A stretch of 64,000 nucleotides of DNA from Actinomyces capricornis (GCF_019974135.1 NZ_AP025017.1:310001-374000), one strand, 5' to 3'; shown: positions 33,971-44,200, counted from the first letter of the stretch. Program-made: numbers and translations. Notes: a model not told the origin generated them from the sequence alone.

Positions 33971-34709
33971 CGGCCTCTACCTCCTCATCGCCGTCGGGTG
34001 CGGCCGCCGGAGGGCCTGCGTCCGGCGGCTCCACGGCCGGCGGCCCCACTGCCCGGGCCGCCTCCTCCAGATCGGCGGGCCCGGCGGGTTCGGGCCGGCC
34101 GGCGCGATCCCCGCCATTGCCGGCAATACCCGGCGGTGCGGCGTCCTGGCCGGCCTCCAGCAGCGCCATCTCGTCGACCGCACGGCCCTGGACCCGCAGG
34201 GCGCCTCCGGGGCCCAGGAGCCCCAGCACCGGCAGGGGCGCGGTCACGGTGACCACCACGACGCTGAGCCCATCAATGCGGGCACGGGAGACCTCCACGC
34301 TCTGGACGTAGCCGTCAGCCAGGGCGGCGTCGCTCAGGGCGCGCACGCGCGCCTGGGCCTCAGCGGGGGTGCCACCGGCCAGGGCCGCGCGCCGCGCCCC
34401 CTCCCCGGCGGCGTCGATGAGCACATTGCGCACGTGCAGCCCCAGCGCCAGCTGGAGCAGGGCCACCACCGCGGCCAGGACCAGCATGCTCACCAGCACG
34501 AAGTCGACGACAGCCGATCCCTCCTGCCCCCGCGACCGGCCCGGCAGGAGGGACGGCCTCAGCAGTCGGCCGGCCAGGCCCCGCAAGCGGGCAGACAACC
34601 GTGGGGCCCAGTACCCCCACGCCCGACGGCGCAGCGGCGGCACAGACCAGCGGCGCGGCGGGCGCCGCGGTGAGGGCGGGCAGCCGGCCGGCTGCCGCTC
34701 AGATCGCAC
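33924..34709 (-). CDS. TadE-family pilus-assembly protein
   Basis: A 261-residue protein with the TadE hydrophobic signature RGQEGSAVVDFVLVSMLVLAAVVALLQLALGLHVRNVLIDAAGEGARRAALAGG (about 60-112), an extracytoplasmic domain to about 180, and a long acidic, Pro/Ala-rich C-terminal tail (PPAVEPPDAGPPAAAPDGDEE) without predicted structure. The GTG at 34709 overlaps the pilin gene stop by 11 bases. TadE-type minor pilins are processed by prepilin peptidase; none is in the window. Confidence 0.8.
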   Translation of the reverse strand: MRSERQPAGCPPSPRRPPRRWSVPPLRRRAWGYWAPRLSARLRGLAGRLLRPSLLPGRSRGQEGSAVVDFVLVSMLVLAAVVALLQLALGLHVRNVLIDAAGEGARRAALAGGTPAEAQARVRALSDAALADGYVQSVEVSRARIDGLSVVVVTVTAPLPVLGLLGPGGALRVQGRAVDEMALLEAGQDAAPPGIAGNGGDRAGRPEPAGPADLEEAARAVGPPAVEPPDAGPPAAAPDGDEEVEADENPDDGAGEHGAGR

Positions 34710-34965
34710 CGGTGACCTTGGCGATGGCGTCGAGGAACACCTGGGTGAGCGTGCTTCCGGCCACGGTCCACAGGGCCACGACGAGCCCCGCCGTCATGAG
34801 GGTCACCAGGACCCAGCCGGGAACATCCCCGCGCTCATCACCTCGCAGGCCGCGCCACCAGCGGTGGGCAAGCCCCCGGCAGCGCGGGCGGCGCTGGACC
34901 AGGTGTCGATGGCGGGGCAGCGGGCGGGCAGCGGTGCGGTGCGACCGGCGGAGCATGGGCTTCAT
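34699..34965 (-). CDS. DUF4244 Flp pilin-like protein
   Basis: An 88-residue protein, a small Flp-type pilin candidate. A very basic N-terminus (many Arg/His to about residue 47) is followed by DERGDVPGWVLVTLMTAGLVVALWTVAGSTLTQVFLDAIAKVTGAI, which has the E-then-hydrophobic-helix organisation of pilins. The length and actinobacterial Tad context match DUF4244. The start at 34965 (ATG) has AAGGAG 8 bases upstream. Reading frames that continue upstream are artefacts. It lies between tadC and the TadE genes, where the main pilin is expected. Confidence 0.82.
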   Translation of the reverse strand: MKPMLRRSHRTAARPLPRHRHLVQRRPRCRGLAHRWWRGLRGDERGDVPGWVLVTLMTAGLVVALWTVAGSTLTQVFLDAIAKVTGAI

Positions 34966-35120
34966 CTGCTTTCTCCTTGCTGGCTGGGCTCTATCTGGGC
35001 CCTGGATCGGCTCTGTGTGGGCTCTCTGGTGCCGCTCAGCGACGGGGATCCGGCGGGGATCGGTGGGGACTGGGATCTGGCGGGCCCTCAGGGACCGGGC
35101 CGGTGCGGGACGCATGCGCC

Positions 35121-36047
35121 TCACAGCCCCAGTCGCAGGACGAACAGCCCCGGGAAGAGGGCGAAGACCACGGTGATGGGAAGGACGATGAAGACCACGG
35201 GCACCATCTGGGCGATCTCCCTGCGGCCTCCCTCCTCCATGAGGTCGCGGCGCGCCGCCTCGCGCACGTCGGCGGCCTGGGAGCGCAGCACCTCGGCCAG
35301 GGGCGTGCCGCGCTCCAGCGCCACGGAGATCGCCTCGCACAGTCGGGTCACGTGCAGGGAGCCCACCCGGGACTCCAGGTGGTCCAGGGCCGTGGTCAGG
35401 ACCGTGCCCGAGCGGATATCGGTCAGGGTGGCGGCCAGCTCGGCCACCAGCTCGCCGCGGCCCAGCGCCACCACCCGCTCCATGGCCGCCACGGGCCCCT
35501 GCCCGGCGCCCACCGCCAGGGCCAGCAGCTCGACGACGTCGGGCAGCTGGGCCTCGATCCGCTCGCGCCGGGCACGCACGGCCTGGGACAGGCGCCAATC
35601 GCGCAGTGCCGCCCCGCACACCGAGGCCACCAGGGCCAGGAGGAGGAAGGCGGGCACGCGGGTCGAGCCTGTCAGCGCCGCCAGGGCTCCCAGACCCACG
35701 GCGACCAGGAAGCCGGCGGCCGCCCACTCCAGCTGCTGGAGGCGGAACTGCTCCAGGGTCAGGGGCGACCCGCTGCGGGCCAGGCGCGTGCGCACCGAGG
35801 AGGCCGAGGATCCCAAGGACTCCAGCAGCCCGCCCAGGCCGGTGACGGTGGCCAGGAGCAGGTCGGTCATGCTGCGCCCCTCGGCGTCGGCGGCGGCCAG
35901 GAGGCCCGAGCCGGGCGGGCGCTGGTGGACGTAGGGCGATAGGCGGGCCATGAGGGTGGGGCGGCGCCGGTGGAGCGCGGAGACGATGAGCAGCAGGCCC
36001 GAGGCGCCCAGGAGCCCGGACAGGCCGCCGATGAGGGTGGGGTTCAT
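35121..36047 (-). CDS. tadC: Tad/type II secretion F-family membrane protein (TadC-like)
   Basis: A 308-residue inner-membrane platform protein. It has N-terminal transmembrane helices (about 5-25, and 110-145 as a pair), a central cytoplasmic T2SSF domain (RERIEAQLPDVVELLALAVGAGQGPVAAMERV, about 160-260), and a C-terminal helix (QMVPVVFIVLPITVVFALFPGLFVL). Together with TadB it forms the base on which the ATPase TadA works. Its start overlaps the tadB stop by 4 bases (ATGA). About 155 bases separate it from the pilin gene. Confidence 0.88.
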   Translation of the reverse strand: MNPTLIGGLSGLLGASGLLLIVSALHRRRPTLMARLSPYVHQRPPGSGLLAAADAEGRSMTDLLLATVTGLGGLLESLGSSASSVRTRLARSGSPLTLEQFRLQQLEWAAAGFLVAVGLGALAALTGSTRVPAFLLLALVASVCGAALRDWRLSQAVRARRERIEAQLPDVVELLALAVGAGQGPVAAMERVVALGRGELVAELAATLTDIRSGTVLTTALDHLESRVGSLHVTRLCEAISVALERGTPLAEVLRSQAADVREAARRDLMEEGGRREIAQMVPVVFIVLPITVVFALFPGLFVLRLGL

Positions 36048-36895
36048 CGCAGGGTCCTGCCCTCCTCGGGAAGACGGCCCAGGCGCAGCATGAGCCGGTA
36101 GGCCAGGATCGAGGCCAGGCCCCCGACGGCCAGCACGGCGGCGCCCGCGGAGGTGGCGTAGGCCGAGGCCGCCTGGGGGCGGGTGGACAGCAGAGCCAGG
36201 ACCAGCCAGGGGGCCGCCACCGCGACCTTGGCGCCGTTGACGGTCCAGGACTGGCGGGCCTCCAACTCACCGCGGGTGCGCATGTCCTCGCGCAGCATGC
36301 GCGACAGGGAGCGCAGCAGGTTGCCCAGGTCGGTGCCTCCCACCTCATGGGCCAGGCGCAGCGCCTCGACGATGCGGTCCGCCACGGGATCGGCGAAGCG
36401 GGCCTTGAGCCGGTCCAGGCAGTGCTCGAAGCGGGCGGTGGCGGCGTAGTCCACGGCGAAGGCCCGGAATTGGGGGCGCACCGCCTCGGGCCCGCGCTCA
36501 GCCAGGTTGGACAGCGCCTCGGGCAGGCTCATGCCCGCCCGCACCCCGGACAGGAGCGTGTCGACCGCCTCGGGCCACACCTCGCGCAGGCGGGAGCGGC
36601 GTGCCCGGGCGCGAGAGGAGACCAGGAGGAAGGGCGCGCCCGAGGCGATGACGGCGAAGGCCACGGCAATGGGCCAGGCCCCGGAGAGTCCCAGGAAGAC
36701 CAGACCGGTGACCAGCCCCAGGGCGGCGCTGCCCGCCACGAAGACCGCGGGGCTGGTGCGCCCCGCCCCGGCCTGGATGAGCAGGTCGGCCAGGCGCCGT
36801 GAGCGCTCGGAGTGCCAGCGGGGCGGCTCACTGGTGCAGGCCATCCACAGCGACAGCAGGCCCAGGCCCGCCAGCAGCCCGGCGATGGCGCCCAT
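36044..36895 (-). CDS. tadB: Tad/type II secretion F-family membrane protein (TadB-like)
   Basis: A 283-residue platform protein with N-terminal helices (about 1-20 and 50-90), the T2SSF domain around EVWPEAVDTLLSGVRAGMSLPEALSNLAERGP (about 110-140), and C-terminal helices. The ATG at 36895 overlaps the tadA stop (TGATG) with GGGGGAG 9 bases upstream. A GTG at 36904 is less likely because the ribosome binding site would be too close. Order tadA-tadB-tadC is typical. Confidence 0.88.
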   Translation of the reverse strand: MGAIAGLLAGLGLLSLWMACTSEPPRWHSERSRRLADLLIQAGAGRTSPAVFVAGSAALGLVTGLVFLGLSGAWPIAVAFAVIASGAPFLLVSSRARARRSRLREVWPEAVDTLLSGVRAGMSLPEALSNLAERGPEAVRPQFRAFAVDYAATARFEHCLDRLKARFADPVADRIVEALRLAHEVGGTDLGNLLRSLSRMLREDMRTRGELEARQSWTVNGAKVAVAAPWLVLALLSTRPQAASAYATSAGAAVLAVGGLASILAYRLMLRLGRLPEEGRTLR

Positions 36896-38157
36896 CAGTG
36901 CCACTCCCCCGGTCCCGGCCCGCGGGGCAGGTCGGGGTCGGCCAGGAGGGCGGCCAGGTCGTGCCCGACGCGGGTGTAGCGCTCCGAGCCGTAGGGGAAT
37001 CCGGGGCCGCGCACGAGGGCGCCGGAGATGTCGCGGTGGTAGATGTCGGCCAGCTCGATGATCCCGTTCTCCACCCTGCCGGACAGGGCGGAGATCTCCC
37101 GGACGGTGCGCCGTCCGCGGACGTCGATGTCGAGGTGGATGACCAGGTCGATCGCGGAGGCCACCGTGGGGACCACGAAATCGCTGGAGACGTTCTCACC
37201 CGCCAGCAGGGGCAGGGTGCAGATCTTGACGATCGCCTCGCGGGCGGAGTTGGCGTGGATGGTGCACATCGAGGGCAGCCCCGAGTTCATGGCGATGAGC
37301 AGGTCGAGGGCCTCGGCCTCGCGGACCTCGCCGATGATGAGCCGGTCGGGGCGCATGCGCAGCGCCTCCTTGACCAGGCGGCGCAGGGTGATCTCGCCGA
37401 CGCCCTCGAGGTTGGCGGGCCGGGTCTGCATGGCCACGCAGTCGCGGTTGCGCAGGGCGAGCTCGAAGACCTCCTCGCAGCTGATGACCCGCTGGGCGGC
37501 GGGGATGGCCCCGGCCAGCGCGCGCACCAGAGTGGTCTTGCCGGCCTGGGTGGCCCCGGAGACCAGGATGTTGAGGCCGGCCTGGACCGAGGCGTCCAGG
37601 AAGGCGGCGGCACCGGCGGGCAGGGAGCCCATGCGCACCAGGTCGGCGGTGCGCGAGGCCCGCGAGGAGTGCTTGCGGATGTTGACCGCCCAGTTCTGGG
37701 AGGTGATGGGCGGGATGACGACGTGGAGGCGCTCCCCACCGGGGAGCTGGGAGTCCACGAAGGGGCTGGACAGATCCAGCCGGCGCCCCGAGACGCGCAG
37801 CATCCGCTCGACCAGGACCCGCAGGTCCTCGGCCTCCAGGATGGTGGTGGTCAGCTCGGGGCGCCCTGAGCGGGCCACGAAGACCCGGCCGGGGGCGTTG
37901 ATCCAGATCTCCTCGATGCCCTCGTCGTCGAGGTAGGCCTGGAGGGGGCCCAGGCCGGCCAGGGAGTCCAGGGCCCGGGCCCGGGCGGCGTCGGGGTCGA
38001 CCAGGGCAGGCACGAGTCCGGCGTCGGCCCGCTGGAGGTAGTCGGCACTGGCCTCGGCCACGAGGCCCTCCAGGGTGGAGGTGTCCTTGAGCGGGTCGAT
38101 GCCGCGGTCGCGGACGAGTTGTTGGATCTCGGTCAGCAGGATGTCGGCGGCGTCCAT
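36895..38157 (-). CDS. tadA: Tad pilus secretion ATPase (TadA/CpaF)
   Basis: A 420-residue type II/IV secretion ATPase that powers Tad pilus assembly. The N-terminal domain ends near residue 130. The Walker A loop SGATQAGKTT is at 200-209 (Ala replaces the first Gly of the common GGTGSGKTT). Walker B and the Asp box are around LRMRPDRLIIGEVREAEALDLLIAMNSG. A His-containing motif follows in SMCTIHANSAREA. It starts the cluster; no TadZ/CpaE gene lies upstream, and a divergent phosphotransferase gene starts 293 bases away. Confidence 0.94.
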   Translation of the reverse strand: MDAADILLTEIQQLVRDRGIDPLKDTSTLEGLVAEASADYLQRADAGLVPALVDPDAARARALDSLAGLGPLQAYLDDEGIEEIWINAPGRVFVARSGRPELTTTILEAEDLRVLVERMLRVSGRRLDLSSPFVDSQLPGGERLHVVIPPITSQNWAVNIRKHSSRASRTADLVRMGSLPAGAAAFLDASVQAGLNILVSGATQAGKTTLVRALAGAIPAAQRVISCEEVFELALRNRDCVAMQTRPANLEGVGEITLRRLVKEALRMRPDRLIIGEVREAEALDLLIAMNSGLPSMCTIHANSAREAIVKICTLPLLAGENVSSDFVVPTVASAIDLVIHLDIDVRGRRTVREISALSGRVENGIIELADIYHRDISGALVRGPGFPYGSERYTRVGHDLAALLADPDLPRGPGPGEWH

Positions 38158-38303
38158 GGGCTTCCAGGGTGGTGGGACGGAGCGCGGATGCGCGAGAGTC
38201 TGGGCAGATCAACGCTGATCTGGGACGGCGACCGGTTCGTGAGCGCCGTCACCGCCGACTGTAGGTCACGGATGGGTCACAGCGCCACTGGAGGAGCCCG
38301 GCC

Positions 38304-38312
38304 TGTGGATAA
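38304..38312. other. Isolated DnaA-box consensus in the tadA upstream region
   Basis: TGTGGATAA, the reverse complement of the DnaA-box consensus TTATCCACA. A second match on the other strand lies at 60348-60356. With single boxes and no AT-rich unwinding region, neither marks an origin. One or so chance match is expected in a window of this size. Confidence 0.2.
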
Positions 38313-38450
38313 CTCCTGTTCTCAGCCCCCGGGCGCACCGTTCGACGGCGGGGTTCACCGCGGGCCCCGCGGCGGTGGTGCGGGGGCTCTGCCCTGAGCG
38401 GACTGGCGCGGCAGGCTGTGCGCGGGCTCCGCGTCACCTACGGTTGGATC

Positions 38451-39725
38451 ATGTCACAGCCGCCGCAGTCCCCGGACGCCCCCGACGCCGCCGAGCACCC
38501 CGCTCCGTCCGCCGATCCTGCGGGGCCGGCTGAGCCGGCAGGGTCGGCCGCCTCGGCGGGCTCCGCCGCACCGGCGCCTTCCCCCGGCTCCCCCGACTCG
38601 GCGTCGCCGCCATCCGCGGTCGTCGGTGACTCGGCAGGGGCAGGGGGCGCGGCGGACGGGGCGGGCGCCTCGATGGGGCGCCGCGGCCACCGCTCGGCCC
38701 TGGCGCTGGCGGCCATGGCCACGGTGGCGGTCCCGGGGCTCAATCCCGCCCGGCTGGCCCTGCCCCAGTCCCGCACCGAGGAGCTGCACGTCGTCGGCGT
38801 CGTCGACACCCAGGGCCGCCACTGGGAGGTCTTCGAGGCCTCCACAGATGCGACGGGAGCCAGCCTGGAGGCCGAGGCCGAGGTTCTGCGCCGCGTGGGG
38901 CGCGTGGCCGATGCGGGACGGATCTCCTTCGACGTCTCGCGCGCGGGCGGGTCGCTGCGCAGCCAGGGGGCCCACATCCAGGTGCGCAGCCATATCGAGG
39001 GCCGGCCCATCGCGGTGGACTCCCTGCGCCCGGGCCCGGGGCTGTCGGCCGGGCTGGGCAAGGTGCTGGGAGAGATCCATGAGATGCCCACCGCCGTCAT
39101 CTCCGAGTCCGGGATGCCGGTCTATACCGCTGAGGAGGTGCGCCAGCGGTGGCTGAGCCTGCTCGACGACGCCGCGGCCACTGGCAAGGTGCCCCCGGTC
39201 CTGCTGAACCGGTGGGAGGAGGCCCTGGAGGACACGGCGCTGTGGCGCTTCAGGCCCGTGGTGGTCCATGGGGACCTGGCTGAGGACAATGTGCTGACCG
39301 CGGGCGGGGCGGTGGTCTCGGTGCGGGGCTGGACCCAGGCGCATGTGGGCGACCCGGCCGAGGACATGGCCTGGATCTACTCCTCGGTGCCGGTGGACTG
39401 CCTGGACTCCATCGAGGACGCCTATGACGTGGCCCGCGCCGAGGGCGTGGACAAGCACCTGCGGGACCGCGCCGAGCTCGTCAGCGAGCTGAGCCTGGCG
39501 CGCTGGCTGCTGCACGGGGTCCGCAGCGGTGAGCAGGCGGTGGTCTCCGACGCCGTGTCCATGCTGGAGGACCTGGCCGCCCAGGTGGGTGAGACCCCGC
39601 TGGTGGCGCCTGCCACTCCCCGTCTGGCGCCGGTGCCCGGGGAGCGGGTCCCCGCCGACCAGGACGCCTCGACCAGCCCGGTGGCCATGGTCAGCGTGGA
39701 GCCGGAGGACCCTGACGGGGCCTGA
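38451..39725 (+). CDS. APH-fold phosphotransferase
   Basis: A 424-residue protein with a long Pro/Ala/Ser-rich disordered N-terminus (about 1-70) and an aminoglycoside/macrolide-phosphotransferase-like kinase fold. The catalytic loop is VVVHGDLAEDNVLT (about 277-290), with the conserved H-G-D. The following metal-binding segment reads VRGWTQAHVGDPAEDMAWIY, where most APH members have 'IDWEWA..GDP..DLA'; the first Asp is replaced (RGW). The substrate is not known. Similar genes often flank actinobacterial helicase loci, and here adnAB lies a few kilobases away. Confidence 0.8.
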   Translation: MSQPPQSPDAPDAAEHPAPSADPAGPAEPAGSAASAGSAAPAPSPGSPDSASPPSAVVGDSAGAGGAADGAGASMGRRGHRSALALAAMATVAVPGLNPARLALPQSRTEELHVVGVVDTQGRHWEVFEASTDATGASLEAEAEVLRRVGRVADAGRISFDVSRAGGSLRSQGAHIQVRSHIEGRPIAVDSLRPGPGLSAGLGKVLGEIHEMPTAVISESGMPVYTAEEVRQRWLSLLDDAAATGKVPPVLLNRWEEALEDTALWRFRPVVVHGDLAEDNVLTAGGAVVSVRGWTQAHVGDPAEDMAWIYSSVPVDCLDSIEDAYDVARAEGVDKHLRDRAELVSELSLARWLLHGVRSGEQAVVSDAVSMLEDLAAQVGETPLVAPATPRLAPVPGERVPADQDASTSPVAMVSVEPEDPDGA

Positions 39726-39774
39726 GGCCGCCCGTGGGCCCGGGCGGCCTCGGCGATCCCCGGGCCTGGTCGGC

Positions 39775-40467
39775 TCAGCCGAGGGGCGCGCGGGCGCCCA
39801 GGAGCAGCAGGGCGATGGCCCACACGAGGTTGAGGATGTTGAACAGTGCCCCGTCCAGCAGGGGCTTGCCCGGGTAGGGCAGGCGGGTGAGCAGGATCCA
39901 GGGGCCGGCCTGTAGCAGCGGGGTCAGCAGCACCGCCCACTGCGGCAGGGGCGTGTGGCCCAGGAGGATGGCCAGGCCCACGAGGAGCCAGCCCATGGCG
40001 GTGATGGCGATGGCGGGGACCCAGGCGGCGATGAGGAAGCGGCGCAGCCGGCGGGCGTGCCTGAGCACCTCCCGATCGGGCTCGCCGGTGAGGTAGGCGG
40101 CATAGGCCCGCTCCGAGGCCAGGGCCAGGGGGTAGAAGGAGGCGTGGGCCAGGGGCGCCAAGGAGAAGCCGATGCCCAGGAGGACGACCGCTACCACCCC
40201 GATGGTGCTGTGGTGCAGCAGCGCCCAGTGGGCGTAGAGGCCCGCGAGCATGAGGGGCGCCGAGTAGTTGGCCACCAGCGCGCCCCAGCGCAGGCGCGGC
40301 TCGTTGACGCGGGCGTAGAAGGCGTAGGCGTCATCGCCCATGAGCTCGATGAACTCGCCGTACCGGCGCCGGTCGGGCTTGTGGAAGCCGACGATGAGGG
40401 CGTCGCCCAGGATCCACGCGAGCGCGCTGAGGAGGAAGGCGAGTGCGGACCAGGTCAGGGATGTCAT
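39775..40467 (-). CDS. Six-helix membrane protein of unknown function
   Basis: A 230-residue membrane protein with about six hydrophobic segments (about 4-22, 62-80, 83-103, 138-160, 165-185, 205-225). A conserved-looking loop FHKPDRRRYGEFIELMGDDAYAFYARVNEPRLRWG lies between segments 1 and 2. The pattern resembles the DUF6796 group of uncharacterised integral membrane proteins. The ATG at 40467 has GAGGAGG 12 bases upstream; the frame stays open to 40506. It is divergent from the thioredoxin-like gene and convergent with the phosphotransferase. Confidence 0.75.
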   Translation of the reverse strand: MTSLTWSALAFLLSALAWILGDALIVGFHKPDRRRYGEFIELMGDDAYAFYARVNEPRLRWGALVANYSAPLMLAGLYAHWALLHHSTIGVVAVVLLGIGFSLAPLAHASFYPLALASERAYAAYLTGEPDREVLRHARRLRRFLIAAWVPAIAITAMGWLLVGLAILLGHTPLPQWAVLLTPLLQAGPWILLTRLPYPGKPLLDGALFNILNLVWAIALLLLGARAPLG

Positions 40468-40574
40468 CGGTGCGGGATACCTCCTCGGCCGAGGCGCCAG
40501 GATCAAGGGCGCTTCGCTTAGGCTACCCTCATCAACCCGGCTCAGTGGCGGGCGGGCAGCCGCGAGGTGCCCTC

Positions 40575-41078
40575 ATGCGCCGCCGGGGCACTGGGTTTGA
40601 CGCGGTGGAGGCGCAGCTGAACGAGGCAATGAGGGAGCTGATGGCGATGACGGGGGCACCAGAAGTGCCGAGCAGGCCCGTGGCGGTGTTCGTCTACGAC
40701 GATGGGTGCGGGCCATGCTCACGCTTCGTGACCTTCATGCGGTCTCGTATCGACGGCGATCGGGTGCGCTTCATGGGTGGTCGCGCCTACCGGGGGCCCG
40801 GCGCGGAGCTGACCGATCGCACGGCGCTGCTCGTGACCGACCAGGGGGTGAGGATCGAGCAGGACGCCATTGGCGGCCTGCTCAGGCGTGCCCGGTGGCC
40901 CTGGTGCTGGCTGGGCCGCATCATCGTGTGGCGGCCGCTGCGCACTCCGGCCCGCAAGGTCTACCGGTGGGTGGCCGGGGCGCGCCATCGCCTGCCCGTG
41001 AGCGCCTGCGCCCTCGACCTGCCCGAGGCCCCCTCCCCCGCACCACAGGCGGACCAGCCCCCGAGCAGGCACGGCTAA
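40575..41078 (+). CDS. DCC-family (DUF393) thioredoxin-like protein
   Basis: A 167-residue protein of the DUF393 thiol-disulfide oxidoreductase family. The DxxCxxC motif is in VFVYDDGCGPCSRFVTFMRSR (about residues 40-58), and the typical LLVTDQGVRIEQDAIGGLLRRARWPW with hydrophobic C-terminal helices follows. The start at 40575 is preferred because G/C-rich third positions begin there. An ATG at 40641 has a stronger GAGGGAG signal and would give 145 residues. The role of DCC proteins is uncertain; electron transfer or thiol exchange is suggested. A short gap separates it from the end of adnB. Confidence 0.8.
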   Translation: MRRRGTGFDAVEAQLNEAMRELMAMTGAPEVPSRPVAVFVYDDGCGPCSRFVTFMRSRIDGDRVRFMGGRAYRGPGAELTDRTALLVTDQGVRIEQDAIGGLLRRARWPWCWLGRIIVWRPLRTPARKVYRWVAGARHRLPVSACALDLPEAPSPAPQADQPPSRHG

Positions 41079-41211
41079 GGCACACGGGATCGTGCGCGGC
41101 GGTGCTGCTCTGCGGCTTCGCCCTTGACAGCACGGATCAGCCCCTCATCACGGGGCGCATCCGCGTCTTGATGGTCGATTCCGCATCCGTCCCACACCTG
41201 TTCGCAGCCGT

Positions 41212-44200
41212 TCAGAGGCGACTCAGTGGATCGTCAGTGCCAGCCCACTGGCCTTTGGGCTCCTGTAGCTCGGCGGCGATCTGCTCCAGGGGCAGCAGGT
41301 CGGCCTGCCCCAGCTGCTCGACGGCGCCACCGGGCTCATTGACGTAGATGTAGGCGGCGCTCACCCGCCCCGCCTCCACCCCCTGGGAGGCGGCCCAGGC
41401 GTGGACGTAGACGCTGAGCTGGTCCACCGGTACCCGGCGTCCCCCGGTCTTCCAGTCCACGATGAGCCACCGCCCGCCCCGGGCGTGCTCGAAGACGGCG
41501 TCCATGCGACAGCGCAGCGTCGTTCCGCCCACGCTCAGCTCGCGCTCCACCTCGGTGTCCACCAGGACGTAGTCGGCCAGGAGCGGGATGCTCTGGGCGG
41601 TCTCCAGCCAGCGCTCGATCCTGCTCCGATCCGGCTCGCTGAGGGTCTCGGGGATGCCCGCCTCCAGGAGGCTGAGCAGGGTCCCGCGGGCAGAGAGACG
41701 CTGGGCGATGGCCTCGTGGAAGACGGTGCCGAGCCTGCCTGCGGCGCGGGGCTGCGGTGGCAGTGGGCGGCGCAGGTCCAGGGCGAAGGCGGCGGGATCC
41801 TGGCGCAGGTCGTCCAGGCGGGTGGCGGCCAGGTGGGAGGGGATGCGCACGGTGCACGGCCGACTGGCGACCTGCTCGCGCTCGGCCAGGAGGAGGGCCG
41901 CCTCGCAGCGCCAGCGCGCCACCAGGGGGTCCTCCTCGGCCTCCCCCGACCGCCCCGGATCCCGCTCCCCCGCATCGGCCTGCCCCGCATCGCGGGCGCC
42001 GCCGGCCGGGAGCGCTCCCGCCTCCCCGGCGGGGGCGGATGCTGCAGGGGCGGCCGCAGTGGGAGAAGGCGCCGGGCCGGGCGGGCGGGACGCGCCGCCC
42101 TCCAGGCCCGGGAGCCCGGAGCGACCGGCCTGCGCCGCCTCCTCCATGGCGGCGCGCACGGACCGGGCCGCGGTGATCCTGGCCTGGGAGAGCCGGCGCT
42201 CCGGCCCCAGCAGTCGCTCCGGCTCCGGGGCCGCGCCCGGCCCCGGCTCTGGCAGTGGCGCCGTGCGCTTGGAGTCGGCGCCCGATGCGCCCGACCCCGC
42301 ATCCGCTCCTGCGCCTGGCTCTCCAGCGGGCCCCGGGACGGGCCACCACCCGGTGCGCACCTCGTTGGCCAGGGGGTTGGTGGCCTGGGGGTCGGGCTCG
42401 AGCCACCCGGGCCCGTAGGCGGTGAGCATGCCGCGCCGGCGCAGCTCGTCGAGGAATCGGGAGGGCGGCTTGGGACTCTGGGAGGTCTTGGCCAGGTGGG
42501 AGCCGGTGAGCAGCACGTGGTGGCGGGCGCGGGTGATGGCCACGTAGGCCAGGCGCCGCTCCTCGGCGATGGTGTGGCGGCCCAGGGCCCGGGTGTACTG
42601 CCCCCACAGGTCCTTGACGGTGTCCTTGTCGGTGGCACCGGGCTCGAGGGCCCCCAGCTCGAAGGGGGGCAGGGTCTGGGCGTCGGCGCGCAGCGGGTGG
42701 GGGAAGCTCTCCTGGGAGGTCATCCACCCGCTCTCGGTCAGGACGAGGTCCTTGGGCGGGGTCCTGCGGTAGGAGGGGAAGCCGCCCTCGGTCATGCCGG
42801 CCACCACCACGGTGTCCCACTCCAGTCCCTTGGCGGCGTGGATGGTCAGCAGTTGGACGGCCCCGGGCTCGGGCTCGACCTGCGGGGCCTCCATGCCGTT
42901 CTCCCGCTCCTCGGCGGTCTCCAGCCAGGTGAGGAATCCTGCGAGGGTGGGGGCCTCGATGTCGGCGGCGTACTGCTGGGCGGTGGCGTGGAAGGCGTCC
43001 AGGGCGCGACGCCCCATGGGGTCGCCGAGGCGCGCCGCCAGCTCGATGTCCAGGCCCAGGGCCTGCTCGGCCAGGGCGAGCAGGTCGGGCAGGGGCAGGT
43101 GGAGCCCGGAGCGCACAGCGCGCAGCTGGCGCCCCAGTCGCAGGGCGATACTCCTGCCGGTGGGGCTCAGGCCCGGCACCGGTGCGGCCTCCTCCCCCTC
43201 ACGCACGATCACCTCGAGGGCCTCGGAGAGCAGCGGGGCCTCGGCGGAGTGCTCCCCCGGGGCGGCGCGCGGGCCGGTGAGGAGCCCCCGCGCCAGGTGG
43301 TGGAGCGCAGCCAGATCAGCAGCCCCGATCCCGGCGCCGGTGAGCAGGCGCATGAGGCGGTCGCCGCGCTCGGGGTCGGCGGCCACGCCCAGCAGCGCGC
43401 GCAGGTCGGCGACCTCGGGGACGGCGAGCATGCCGCCCAGGCCCACGATGCTCACCGGCAGGCCCGCCTCCTGGAGGGCCTGGGCGATGGGTGGGAAGAG
43501 GCTGCGGGCGCGGCACAGCACCGCCATCTGCGCCTGGGGGCTCCAGCGCTCGTGGAGGAAGTCGGCGATGGTGCGGGCCTCCTGACGAGGGTCCTGGAGG
43601 TAGGCGGCGGCCATGAGCCCGGCCTGCGGAGCCTCGGCCCCTGCCTGCCCGGTTCCCGGCGCACCGGCCCCCGCGGCGTGCCCTGCCGCCTGGCTCCGTG
43701 CCGGCTCACTCCTCTCTGCCCGACTCTGCGCTGCCTGGCTTGTGACTGCTCCTGTGGCGCCCTCGTCCTGAGGACGGGGGCGCAGGGGCTCGACGGGGAT
43801 GTGGGCGATAGGGCTGTCGCCCGGCTCGGGGGTGTGGTGGCGCAGGGGCGAGGACACGGCGTTGGCCGCCTGGAGGATCGCGGGGTCATTGCGCCAGGCG
43901 GTGGACAGGGGCAGGACCGGCGTCGTGCCACTGGTGGCGCCGGGGGCGCTGGCCGCGGGGTTGAAGCGGGCGTGGAAGGTGTCCAGGGCCCCGGCGCTGG
44001 CACCGCGCCACCCGTAGATGGCCTGGTGCGGGTCGCCGACGGCGGTGACCCCCGAGCCGGCGAAGAGCGCAGAGAGCAGGCGCAGCTGGGCCACAGAGGT
44101 GTCCTGGAACTCATCGAGCAGAACGGCCGGGTACTGGGCGCGCAGCTGGGCGCGGACCTCCTGGCTGCTCTCGGCGATGCGGCAGGCCAGGGAGATCTGG

